Of a stretch of DNA of 64,000 bases, positions 24,862 to 38,700 are shown piece after piece. The stretch covers positions 1 to 64,000 of the forward strand of contig JAQGBZ010000284.1 in the NCBI GenBank assembly GCA_034687125.1. The letters run 5' to 3'. Under the pieces are notes generated by a model. That model searched no databases and had not been told where the DNA came from. It saw only the letters and a list, made by a program, of their open reading frames with translations. This stretch comes from Neelides folsomi. Lineage: Eukaryota; Arthropoda; Collembola; Neelipleona; Neelidae. Position numbers and translations under genes: made by a program. How positions within the stretch are numbered: position 1 is the stretch's first letter; each line of letters begins with the position of its first letter.

Positions 24862-27800
24862 AGGTTCTTTATCTTACATATACATATATATATACATCCA
24901 TCATATATTTAACATATTATATCATATGATTATTATATAAATCTCCCAAAAGAATCCTGAAGCATTTTAATCAATGTATCTACCAACGTACTTATACTAT
25001 ATATTAAATACTTATATACCGGTTTTCAATCAATTCACAATTCTTATTTATATATTTACATACCTACATACCTACTAATGAAATGTATCTAAATGTATCC
25101 TACTTACTGATATATGCCTAAATACATAAGATACTTAAATAGGTAGTATCTAAATATTATATAACATACATACTATAATGTAGTTAACATATCGTATTAT
25201 ATTCAACTATCTTATGTACTTAATATTATATCCTTACTTCATTTTAATGAATTTGAAAGTTAGGTTATGTCCAACAACCAATTTAATGCAAAATTACCTA
25301 CAGATAAACCATAATGCATACTTATTATGTATTTGTATGTGCATGCTCGATTCTGGTGACAATCTCTTAAATCACCATTTCAATATTCCACATCGATAGT
25401 TTAAATTGTGACCAGAACCAAGCATAATCCTAGATATTTATACAATTATAAATTTACAAACTGACATATTATACAAATACTAGGTACATATACTCTAAAA
25501 TCTTATTCAGTGCCAGTACCATAAGCATGCCGTGTTTAAAATTTAGATAAATAATACAAATATTAATTTAGATTACATACCTATACAATATATACTAATT
25601 ACACACTCTTCGTATTAAGAATAATTAGATAATTAATCGAGTATTATTAGTAGGTAATAAAATAATGAAAGAATTTACAATTATTTTGGAATGTACATAA
25701 TATACTTCATACACTTGAATAATTGCATTATGTATAACTATCGCTATGATAATTATGCTAAATATATTGTATTGCCGTATAGGGTAAACATTTGTGGGCT
25801 ATTCCATGCATATAGTGATTTTTAAATATTTAAAATACCAAAGTCATTTTTATGAAAGAACAAAAAAATACGAAAACATATGGTACATAACATGAATTCT
25901 AATTGTCCTATTCATTTAAAAATTACTATGCTAAAATTACTCTCATTTCATAATACAAGTCAGGGTTATGAGGATATAATTGTAGGATAACATATGGATA
26001 CTAGATGTACCATACACGTATATAATAATACGAATACTATAAGAGTATTATATATGTAACTAGATATTTGGATAAGTATCAATATAGAAAATATTTCTAA
26101 TATTAAAAAAGTTGCGAAAACTCTTTATTAATAAAATTGATTAAATTGATTGAAGTAATTTTTTTCACCATTTTATAAAAAAAATATGGAATAAATACTT
26201 ATTAATGATCAATTGCTAGTTTTTTAATTCCGAAAAATATTGAGCCATTCATTGCTATACAAATGGACATATTTTACTCAAGCACCATAAATATTTTATA
26301 TTATTTTTTAAAGCAATACCTATGTATGTAGATACGCTTAAGCCTAATGGTATAAATAGTGCAATTAAAAAATTAATTGTTCAATCATTCAGAATACTCC
26401 AATTTATATTGAGTAAGTGTGGAGCCATTTCTGGTATTTATTGTTATCGAATGTTACATAAATACGTACGGTATGGTATGCTTAGAACTTATCAAGTATT
26501 TATAAATATTATACCTGTATTATCTTACATACACACAATAGATATGGAATTATGTATTTTAACAAATTAACATATTTAAACCACTTTAACATGTAAGATA
26601 TAAGAATAAGTTCAAAGGTTAATTAAGATGCATGGAATATCTATAGGTACTTTATATTGATTTTCTTTGGCAATCCACTTAATAACGTATTTATTTAAAA
26701 TTGTATGGTAATGTATTTATTTAAGAGATAAAGTAAACTTATAATTCCCATCTACCAACCTATCCAACTATATTGAATTGGTCAAAAATATTCATATATT
26801 TTATTGCTTAATAACATCAGTATATTAAATAGTTAGAAGCGTTAGTAACGTTTTGTCGAATAAATATGTATAATGATAATGACTACATGAATGCATTTAC
26901 TTTTAGGAGGAAACTTTGTTACAAGAAATCAATTTATTTAAATGCTGTCTTTCTTTAATTTAGTATATGAATATGAATTCAATAGGGTTTCAATACTCAA
27001 TTTTAAATTTGCATATGGAATATATGTAACATCATGATGATGGATGTTTATAAATAAAAAGATGTTTTACACACGTTATAAGAGTAATACTTATGCTATA
27101 ATAGTTAGATATTATTCGTATTAACAATCTTTTATTATACCACCCATAACATACTTAATATTAAGTTTTTATTTCTAAATATTATAGATATATAATACCT
27201 ATTAATACTTTTGTGCCGATATCAATCTTGTTACGATTTACATATGCATTTAAAATGATAACTTATAGGATATTTCAAATAATGTTATGTATTTCTCATT
27301 GTTATTCCTATCTCATTAACATTAATAAATATAAATACAAAGCGATTACATAATAAGTTTACATAGGACTCATTGAAACCTATAAATACCTATTAAAGAA
27401 AATAACAAAATTTCATGAATATTGTATAAAATGATTTTCATTGTCCTATAAGCTTATTAAATAATCGCCTTGTGTACTACATATAATTTTAATGGAATTA
27501 ATTTTAGTATTAAAGGCCAAATAAATAAATAAATTGTGTAGGAATTTTCGATGTGATGTGCGGATCATTGAACGCCGATAAAAATAAATAATATTGTTGA
27601 AAATTCTTAAGTTAATCCAATTATTTATTATTTTAATGGAATAGTTAAACTTTTAAATGACATTAATGACACTTCTAAAAACATATTAAAGTATTTGTAT
27701 CGTATACACACACATAGGTATGTAGTATGTAGTATTGGTAAATCATATCTCTAAACCTTTCTAACATTAAGAAAAATGCGGTATGAATGAAATCATCTTC

Positions 27801-28435
27801 TCCTCAGACATCCCACAGAAATTGTTCCCTTTAGATATCGAGCGAAATTTTTATTTAATATGTTCTTTCATGTAGCCTCAAGCTAGGTGAAAGCGTGAAG
27901 TCCAGCCACTCGCGTCATAAGATCAATAATTGAATATAAAAGACTATCACTCATTTCACATTTCATTGGAAACTTTCCCGGTGTTGTAAATATTAAAATA
28001 TTCGTACTGAAAGAAGACGTTTTGCGACTGAGAAATGTAATGAAATAAACAATCATAAATATTTAAGCAAGTGTTGGTAAATGAACTATGAAGTATGTGA
28101 TACGATATATAATGGATTAATACTCACATGATATGCATGATTGAAGATAATGATAAAAAGCAAGAATCAAATTACATTTTTAAATGAATTCTTTTTATTG
28201 AGAAAGATGAACACTTAATATATGATAAGTAATATATTATAGTATATTACTATACCTATAAATTATTTTTGCTATATAAATATATAAGCATGCGAACATT
28301 TTACATAACTTATATTTAGATAATATTTTTTTACTTGTACGCTTCAAATGATTAATTAAGCATTGACAAGACTAGATCAATATTACATACTTACATGCAT
28401 GAAAGATGCCCAATCTCGATTAACTTATACAGTTG

Positions 28436-28473
<38 letters not shown>

Positions 28474-29743
28474 AATGACTTGTTCACTTTTAATTAATTC
28501 ATATGCTTTATAATTTTTTGCATATAATATTATACGCTAAATACTTTTTAATATCCAAAGATTCTTGCATTATACTTTGACTCAAATATTTCATCTTGAC
28601 ATCATGCATCAGTAGAAGAGATAAATAATTAATAGCGTATATAAAGTAAATAAAGTTATAAGGATTAAAATAAGATGTTTGCCAGTTACATTTTTTTCAA
28701 AAAGTTGTATTACTCGCACAGACATTAAATATAACATAATGTTAGAATCATTATAAAAGAGAAACTTAATTAATTTTGAATCTAAAAATACAAAAATGCT
28801 CGTGATGATATTTGCTATTGCTTAATTATTGATATACAAAAATAGTTTCTAACTTGTTCTTTGATCAATTAATAAACGATTTGTTAATAAGTGCAAATAA
28901 TTTAAAATATTTGAGAAATGATTTGAAATTATTACGTGAAACACTAAGAATTTTAACATTTCCAAACTTTCAAAGCATAGTTCAAAACAAAAATAAATTC
29001 CATTTATCTGTAGATTTAAACATTATACTTACTATATTTTACATTATACACAAAAGTTAGGTTGGGTATTCTCCTTCGAAACATTTAAAATTGATTATTG
29101 AATTGAAAATAAAAGATTATAGGTCTTATGCACTCTTGTAAAATAATTTAAGAAGTATTCTAAATCCCACAGACGAAACTTCGCCGGGAATACACTATAT
29201 AAAGTTATGTTTATTTATGTATTTTTCTTTAGACGTAATAAACAAATTCATATTGGCATCAAGTCTACAATATATAAATTATACATTTCATGGGATAAAA
29301 GTAAAGTAGGTATAAAGCTTATAAGAATATCATAACTTAAAATAATTGGATTGAATAACACAAATCTATGATTATCAAAAGCGCCGATTAAAAATATCAT
29401 CATTATAATTATGAAAAGAGTAAAGAATAAGATGCCTATTATCCGTAGATATCAAGACACAACTTTCCCATTATTGACTCAAAGAAGGAATATTATTACA
29501 TATTCATAATGAAGAACGTGAGAGGTAAAATGAACAATTATGAAAAAAAGAAGTTTTAAATTTAAGTTTTGTTCACATAAAACAGTTGCTGGTATCTTTA
29601 TCATATCACAGACGTTTCCTCATTTTTGAAAAGGTAATCATAATATATTAAGGATTGATTATTAAGGTACAGGAACTCAACGTTTGGCAATTTTTAAAAT
29701 AAATGAAGATAAAATGTGAAATGAAATTAGTAATAATTATAAA
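24862..29743. other. AT-rich intergenic stretch
   Basis: This is very AT-rich non-coding sequence between the end of the LRR-Ig gene and the 3' end of DENND5. It contains TATA/TACATA simple-sequence tracts (for example about 24880-24897 and 25066-25087). The change in base composition at about 24870, right after the LRR-Ig stop codon, is abrupt. The few open frames over 60 codons have no family resemblance, and I see no RNA gene. Confidence 0.55.
28436..28472. repeat. ATT trinucleotide microsatellite
   Basis: About twelve uninterrupted ATT/TTA units stand alone in AT-rich intergenic DNA. This is likely to be length-polymorphic. Confidence 0.9.
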
Positions 29744-32700
29744 TTACTCAATTCCTTTCGTAAGGGAATGCTCCAGAACAATTTCAAAGTCGTCGAGAGC
29801 TTCCAGCACTTGGACCAAATATGAAAGGAGATCAGGATCCCGAAGAAATGAATTGTCTTCATACATTTGACTTGTAATTGGACATGAAGACATGTGGGCC
29901 GGGAGGCGATGAAGAAGATGTTCCCTAAAATCCCAAGAAAAAATAATAAAATCTAAAAAAAACTCTGTTCATATTGTCTCTTGTATGTATATAGATTAAA
30001 TTTGTTTAATGAGCAAATGAGTATTTTTTTAGACCTCGCACAAAGGCAAATAAAGAGTTGGAGCTTCCCATCTTTCCCCAAACTTTCCGCCACAGCTTGG
30101 ATCTTTTGAATGAGCTCACAGTAGGAACTCATTGACGCAATTTGCTCGTGAAAATCTTCTTCAGCGCTTGCAATTGTCTCCAGTTCCTCATTCAAAATAG
30201 TGTTGAAAAACTCTCTAACACGAACTTTTTTCCATAAAGAAAAATAGAAGATAAATTTACTCCTTTTAATTTAAATAAGAGAGAGGGAGAAAACTTACGA
30301 AAGTAATCCCAAATGTAGAAATTCTTTCCAAACAGACGACTGGATTTGAATCCATAGAGGAAAACTTGTTCTAGGGCTGAAACAAGCCCTGATTCTCCAC
30401 AGAGAAGGACAGTCAAACTTCCCTTTTCTTTATCCGGTTTGTAAAAGTACTTCACGATGTTGTTCACGGAATCCCCTTATAAATAATAAAAAGGAATATT
30501 TTTCAACCGTGAATATTTCTCCTTGTTGGACTAGACACTTATAAATCTACATGCAATTCTTGATCATCCTATATAAAATGGTCTTTCAACAAGTTTGGAC
30601 AAAATATCATTATTTTTAAATAGCTTTCCACACCAAGACATTGTTGAATTTCTGAGACGGTGAGTCGGATTTCATACGAGCGCCTTGGGATGCTCGGGCT
30701 ACGAGCTCGAGGTGGAGTTTTCATCCTGCATTCCATGGGAACTTCTTCTCCTTGATGGACGGGTTCTCCAACCAGAAGCCGCTCCGTTGACCCATCATCA
30801 ATGTCCCGGCCCAACCATCGACCACATGGAAACCTTGGACCGAATCATTTTATTAAGGTCACTAGAGCGGATTTAAAAATGTCCTTACTTTACACAATTC
30901 CCGGTAACTTCGTTCCTCACAATGACATGATCTACGATCCATTTAGGTGAAACTCCAGAGTTGTCGTGCCCAATATGAAGAGTAGTGACGAGGCCTAGGT
31001 TTTTGTGCTAAAAAATAATGGTTCAGTTCCTGCTTGGCATTACATAGGTAAATTAAATATAAAAATACAATTCAATAAAAAATAAGATTGGGAAATAAAT
31101 AATAAATCCTATGCAATATGATTTGATAATATCAAAATACTTGGAAAATGAATTCAAAAGAATTTCTTGGAACAGAAATGGGTCCGGTTTCCCCAAGCGT
31201 CCCAGACACTGTCACCCACACATTCGCCGTTGTCGTAGAGATATTAAATCTCTTTGAAGGAAATATGAGCACGCGGTAGGGAAGAACTAAAAAAACATTG
31301 AATCCATCAGAATGTAAACGAGAATATTTCTTTAATAAAAAAATACCCGGTTTCATGTCTTACCAATATTCGTGTAAGTGTTTGTGAAGCAATAGTAGTC
31401 GACAGCATTGAGTGTTAGCAAATGATAGAGAAATTGTTCACGCTCTTCTTCTGAACGGAGAAACGCCGTTCTTCGGTAGAAACCCCGCAAGAGCTCATCG
31501 TCGGCCAGGAGTGATCTCAAGTGTTTAGATAAAACTTTTTTCTCAAGTGAGAGACGAATCCATGCACGGGCATAACCGATCTCTGTTTTGATTTCTTTGA
31601 TCGCTTGAATATTCCTACAATTGAATCCGTATAAAATTGATCCAACAAATAGCCATGGTTTAAATAGTTAAGACGGAATAATAAATCGAATTTACCTCAT
31701 GTCAAAGGCAATTGAGAGCGGGAGAGGATTGAGAGTTGGGAGTTGAATTGAAGATCGTGAACGACGTTCGCGCTTCTCAGGCGATCTCCTCGTTTCTTTG
31801 GGGGTTGAGCTGACGTTCAAATTGAGTTCCATGGCCATTGTAGACAAATCTATTTTGGGTAAATGTAATTGAAACTTTGGTTCCAGGGCGAGGAAACAGG
31901 TTGATGATTTAAACAAAATAATTATTCATGAGACCAGACAAGCTTACCAGTTGTTGCTTTAGCTAAATAAGCCGTTATTAAACTCAAATCTCTCTTCCTC
32001 ATTGCTACAAGGATATCCCCGACTTTGTCCATCTCTCGCTTCAACTCACCACCTTTCACTATCCTAGCTGTGTGGATACCGGAAAATGTGTAAATAATTA
32101 AATAACCCTGTTTAAAATTTCAAACGCCCTTCACCAAATTTCACGTCTATTAGCTCTACTCCCATCCATTCTATTCATTATTTAATCTGTTGAAACGAGT
32201 CGAGAGAATCGAGTTTAGACTGTCAGGTCCAAGAGGAAATAATTTACTTAAAATGGAAATGAGCCGTTTGAGAAGTTTTAAATTATTTACAATAAATCCT
32301 CCTTGTTAAAAATAATCCTACAGATATTACAATTACAAATAGGTAATTAGAAAGGAAGTATTAAATATTTCCCAAGAAAATATTTGTTAATAATATACTA
32401 CTGATATAATATACCACTGATTTTGATGTGTTAACAGTAACATTTAAATATTTATTTCAAATTAGATATACAAATATATAGAGTACAATATGTAGTAAAG
32501 ATGAAAATGCTTAAGTCATTTGAGTGCTTTCCTATTTGAAGTTGATGAGTGTTGGAAATAAGGTTGAGAATAGGTTAGGTAATTATTAAAATAGCAAAGT
32601 ATGTTCAAAAGAATTTGCGTACTGTCAAGTCGTTTGCGAAGGATGCACCACGCCAAAGCTGCAGTTTTTGTCAAACATATACACATTACACCCCATTCAT

Positions 32701-35700
32701 AACCGTTTTAAAACAGAAATAATCCCCATTAAAGCGTAATTGAAAATAATACAAATATAATTTGTAATTGATTAGAACTTTACCAGGAGTGAGGAATTGG
32801 GGGTCAATGGGTTTGGATGAGTCTTTGCACGCTTCTGATTCTTGATAGTTAGTGAGAAAATTCCAGAGCGGGCTTTTGCCCTTCTGCTTCACATGAAGAC
32901 CATGAGCCCAAATTCTTTCGAGTAAATCACAAAGACTAGCAACAAGTGTATTTTCTTCAACTCCAACGATCGAGACTTCACCGTGACCAAGAGCAGCCGC
33001 CTCGGCCCCCATCTTCTCCACGAGCATCCGTTTCGTTTTACTCTTACATTCCTATCCAATGATCCTCATTTCACCAACCGTTCTTTCCAAATCACTATAC
33101 AACCCTTTTGCATATGAGAATAGAGAATTTTGGTTCGGGCTCCCTACCCTCTTTGGTTTTTGAGCCTGCATTTCTTTTTCCTCGCTTTGCGCTTTGGATG
33201 GTTTCCGCTGATGATTACGCTTGGCTTTTAATTTATTAAAATGGGTAAGGGAATTCCAACATCCTCAGATTTAATAAAATTAAAGTTATCTGAAAGCAAA
33301 TAAGTGAAAGAAATCCAAAAAGAACTTTGCCACCTTGTCGCGGAATCCACTTTACATTCCTTAATTAACAAAATTAAACATGGGTTTGATTTTCTCAAAG
33401 CAAGACCTGTCAAACAATTTAAAACTGGAAATGTTGAGAACCGAATTCTTGAGAAAATAATAGTGAAAAATAGATTTAGTACCTTTGATGAATTAACCAA
33501 AATTTGAAGTGAAAGAATCGGATTTGTAGTGCGACGATGAGACGGCGAAAGCAAAATTGTTAGGATATGGGTCTTACAAACCCAAAGACAAACCTTTTTT
33601 GACGACAACGATGAAGGAAAAGAGATTCCAAAATACCGAAGATTTTGTGAGAGTTCAAGACGTGCGTCTTGTTTCGTCAATGCCTCAACGAATTCGGGAA
33701 CTAATTAAGGTCAAAGGAGATGTGACAAAATACTAAGTGTTTATTATATTCTAATGATAAAAAATAATTAACATACCTATATATTTACTTATCTAAAACC
33801 TTAAGTTTATAAAATCAATCTCATTGATAATAAAGGAAGGGAGCCCAAACCAAAATTCTCTATTCTCATATGCAAAAGGGTTGTAGGCTGAATAATAAAT
33901 AAACTCACTTGAAGTAACTGCTTCACAAATTCCCAATTTGCTTGGGCAATTGACGCGGGACTCGAGCTTGCTTGCTTAGGTTGAAATACATTACGCAAAC
34001 ATGGATATTCACTCGTTGAAGGTTGTTGAAGAGAAGCTTCAGGAATCATCATGTCGCCTTCCTTCAGGATTTTCAAATTCCTGTTCACAATATGTACATA
34101 TACTTAACTTACACAATGTTGTTACATATATTTAGTTAAATGTTTACATAATAAGATGTGGAAGTAACAAGTAAGTATAAATATTTTATTCAAAACTAGT
34201 GGAAATGGTTTTTACCTAGTGTCGGTGGGGCTTTTGTTAAGAATTTCATTATTTAAGATTGGAAAGCTTATCGCGGAATCAAGTTTAGTTTTATCAATGC
34301 AAACTTCTTGAACTGGAGGCGAAACGAAATCAGGATTTGTAAATCTTTTATCTAAAGTTTGTTCATTTTCAAACATTGTGTTACAAGGTTCGTATGACGG
34401 AGTACGAACCAAACTTTCTCCATACATACTCCTGTAATAGGAACATAGTAGTTTTACTCTGTCCATTAAGGAAATATAATATATATTATATGCATTAATG
34501 TATCCTACATAATAGTAATTTGTCACATTGTGAAAATATTTCATATTTGTAATTTGTAAATTTTATTATACCTAAGAATTTTAATTCTTTGATCAAAAAT
34601 TGCCAAATTTGAGTCGAGTTCTCCTCCGTCAACACCCATTGATGAGATTTTTCTGTCGATTAAAGTAGCAAACATCTGAGTTTCAATAAATCGAGATAAA
34701 AATGGGAGATTTAGATCAGGCTGGTCTGATAAAAATGTAGCCTTGTCAAAATTGTGAACGAGAAGTCGCCCAGGATCCTATTTTAAAAATAAAATTAATT
34801 AATCTTTAATGGTATGTTATTGAAAATATAAATTTTCATTCATCGTTTATCAAATAATTATCAAACCTGATCTGGTTGAATGAGAAAATGATCATATGAA
34901 GAAAACATGTGGACGAAGCGATTAAAGAAAATTTCTCTTATTGAATTGTTCATTTTGAGATTGTTCAATAATTTCTCGTTTTTACTAACGTATTCTTCAG
35001 AGTCTAAACAAAATAACTCCTTATTATGTAGTAACATACTAAATACTTACTCAACTAATAATTAAATTTAAATATTTACAAATGAAATAGCATAAAATAA
35101 ATTTATTTGAATAAAACGTAGTTAAATGCTTTGAATTAGAAGCTTAATTTAGGTTAACTCACTGTTCTTTTTCACGAGAGAAAGTTTCTTTTCCGCATTC
35201 CCCAAATGATGCTTAACTAATGAAGAAGAATGAGACTTAGACTGAGTTTGCTGATTGACATAATTTGAAGAGCTTAAGTTTAAATGAGATCCATTAAGAG
35301 AAAGCGACTCTTCATTGCTAGACATCCCGGAATCGGAATCGTGTGACCACGAGTTTTTCCTTCCTCTTCCTCGGCGCATTCGGTAAGGCGAGTTCACATT
35401 GTTCCTCACTCTACAACACAACGAACTTATGAATTACACTCTCAAATATTTATTTTATATAATTTAAAAAATATTTATTTTATATAATTTAAAAAATATT
35501 TATATATAAATATGAAAATATTTAATAATAATATGTATATTTTTAATTGTAGAGGTGAATCGTAAAACGACCACAGATGCCACAGATTAAATTCTTTTCA
35601 TTTGACATTTGGTGACCCATGCATTTGAATAGGATTAAAAAACGTTTTAGTATAAAAAATGAAAAGAAATCGATCTCGGATCAAAAGAATTTGATCTGTG

Positions 35701-38700
35701 GTCGTTTTACGATTCAACCCCTCAATTATTTCAGAATGAAGAATTTACTTGTTAATATTTCCTAGCGGTATATTGTATTTTTTTAGGATTTGAGCGAGTT
35801 CATTGATAAGCTCGGACTTTTGTGGGAAAGCTGGCAAATCTTCTGGCACTTGAACAATGTTCCGATCAATGTCAACAAAGCAGAGGTTGGATTCGCAAGG
35901 AACGTTTTCTTTGCATTCGGTCGTTTGGGCATGTAGACCCATTATAAAAGGAACCGGAGCATCAAGGAAGTGATGAAGCGTCGAAGGTAGGATTGGAACA
36001 TAAACGTGCTGCCAAATGAATGGGAACAAAACTCCCGTCACGCACTCGGCTACCAACATGAGGCGAAATAAATCTAGAAATTCAATTCAACCATTTTAAA
36101 TCAATTCTCTTACTTTCCTTTGTCATCCTAACAAACATATGGCATTCTATGTTGAAAAATTAATAAAAGGTAAGATCGACCTTTTGAATAGAGAAGGATT
36201 TGATTTTCAAGGAGACAACATGTAAAGAGTTGAAGTACGGAGTCCAAATCGAGTAAGCGAAAGAGATCTTCGAAGCTGTAGTCGAGAAGCGGAAATTCGT
36301 TTAATCTGGGCCTCAGACAAGTAATGGGTTCTCCAAAGTACTCCAACTTGACGCTCCTCCCGGACGGAGGGAGAGGCACGTAGTAAAGTAAATTATAAAC
36401 ATAACTTTCCACGCTCAATTCTGTCTCTTCCATATGGACCGATCTAGAAGCCATCATTATTTTAGCATTATTTTATTTCCATATTAAATTGAGCATATTG
36501 TTCATATTCCTATACTTAATCTCAGGCGTTGTTATGCTTACACTACTACTGGTATATTAAGTATGTAATCTAGCTACTTAAATAATATACATATATTGCT
36601 ATAATTTCATATTCTTGGTGATAGATATATGCAATAGATAATAAATAAATGGAGAAGAGTTTTATTACTTGTAAAGACCAGTGAGGAAATGCCTGGCCGC
36701 ATTGACAAACGGCAGCGGAGAGATGAGAGCAATGGCTTTAGTCACATATAGCACATCTTTTGAAGCGTCGTAAAAGCTTTGGGCACTCAAAGCCGCCTGT
36801 TTATGACCCGCCAATTTAAAATGCCTTGGCAGCGATCTTGTGTTGTTCTCCTCTGAGAGAAAGGATGCCCGGTTCTTATGAGGATTTTGATGCATGTTCG
36901 CCGCCGCATTTCGGATATTCCGGTTCTGCGTCGCTCGCTGTTGATGGTAATGCTTCGCACTCGACAGTTCAGTTAAATGCATGGCCTAAGGTAATACATG
37001 TATAAATATATATTTACATTTAATATATAATGTATATTTTTATACAACACTCAATCAAATGTCATAAATTGTTCTATTACATACTTGGGTACTTTTAGCA
37101 TCTTAATAAAAATATTGAGAAACCTGGAGTGTTTGAATGGCAGACATCACATGTCGACTTTGAACCTCCTCATAGAAGACGTATGAGAACCCGAATGTTC
37201 TCGAGCCATTCTCTCGAGTGATGACAAAAGAGTGGAAGCAGGGCTCGAGGATGTTCTTTTGCGTTCGAAAGATGAGCCCGCTTGGTAAGCAAAGCTGAAA
37301 AAACATTTTTTTTAATTTTTAAACCTCCACTGAAGGTGAAATTTGGGTTATTTTCACACTCACGTTCCGAACTGCGTCTTGGTCAAATGGATTCCATGGG
37401 ACGTTTTCTGGATAATTTGCGAGGATCTTTGCCTTGTATGATCGCTCAAGCGGGGTGGAAGTTGAAACTTCGCCTGGAATCACAAAGTTCATTTTATCAT
37501 TAAATCCTTCAAGGAAAAAACTCATGTAGGAATCATCTTTGATTATATGGTTTTGATATAAATCTTTGATGTTTAATTTTTTAGACAATTTATATGTATT
37601 TATTTTTATCTCGTCTGCAATAATTTACAATGCACAATAAATGTGTAAATTGATATTTAATATGATATTGCATATCGTGTTTTAAAACAAAATTAAATGT
37701 ACAGTGAAGGGCATTCCTATTAACATTTAAACCACATCTGATGCTTGTACTAATACAAGTATCTTACATAAATATATCTGTAGCTTTTATACACAAATGT
37801 ATGTACATAATTATAGTATAGCCAGGCATTCCTGTTAGAAACCTTTTACTTTTTAATTAAAATATGTGAAGCTAAAGATATAAAATTCTATTTAAATTTG
37901 AATTTAGGCTTGTACATTAGAAAACACATTTGGCTTTTTGTATTGTAAAAGGTATAAAATGAAATTGAACATTAGTTACATTTAAATTAAAAGGATGCGG
38001 AGGGACAGATTGCATGAGTTTATTATATGAATTTCATTCAATTCATTTCCACTAATGGTTCCTTATATAATGATGGCACGGAAGATCCCGTGACATGATT
38101 ATTATAATTCCGTGTCCAGTGCGATTTCCACATTTTACGTTAAAACTCTTGAACATCAATACCAATATTTTTTAGTTTTTAACAGAACAGGATTAAAAAG
38201 AAAGATGAAGGAGAAATTAAGTGAGTTTTTATTTCTTCTCACACTCATTCAATTAATGGGAGGTGAAAGATTCGAAATGCCTTCGATCGGAATTGAAAGC
38301 TTTATCTTGAGCGACGGTTCAGCATGGGATGAAGTCAATCCCCCACCAATGAAATTTGTGAACAAGACAACTTATATTGTTCCGCCGCTCATTATGGGCC
38401 TTGCTCTTATTTGCAACGGGTCTTATCCAGTCATGTGGAATTTCCATCAAGACTTAAAGGTATGTATTTAATAAATCTCGCTCCCTTTTAGATCATAATC
38501 AAATAATCAAATTATGTATGACAATTGATTTTCATAATTAAATTGAAATGACAATAGAATATGAAGAATACCCATTGGAAAAGGATGGTAAGCATGAGTA
38601 GAATAGTTGAAGATTTTAAAAACCCAAGCTCATACAAATATCAAACACGTCTGAAAATTTTAGGATATTCAAATGACATTACAGGTAAAAACTTACAACA

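Noticed and set aside
33304-33507. Possible host exon inside the DENND5 intron
   Set aside because: It lies within a TA-flanked inverted-repeat element, and its sequence resembles the DNA-binding part of a Tc1/mariner transposase.
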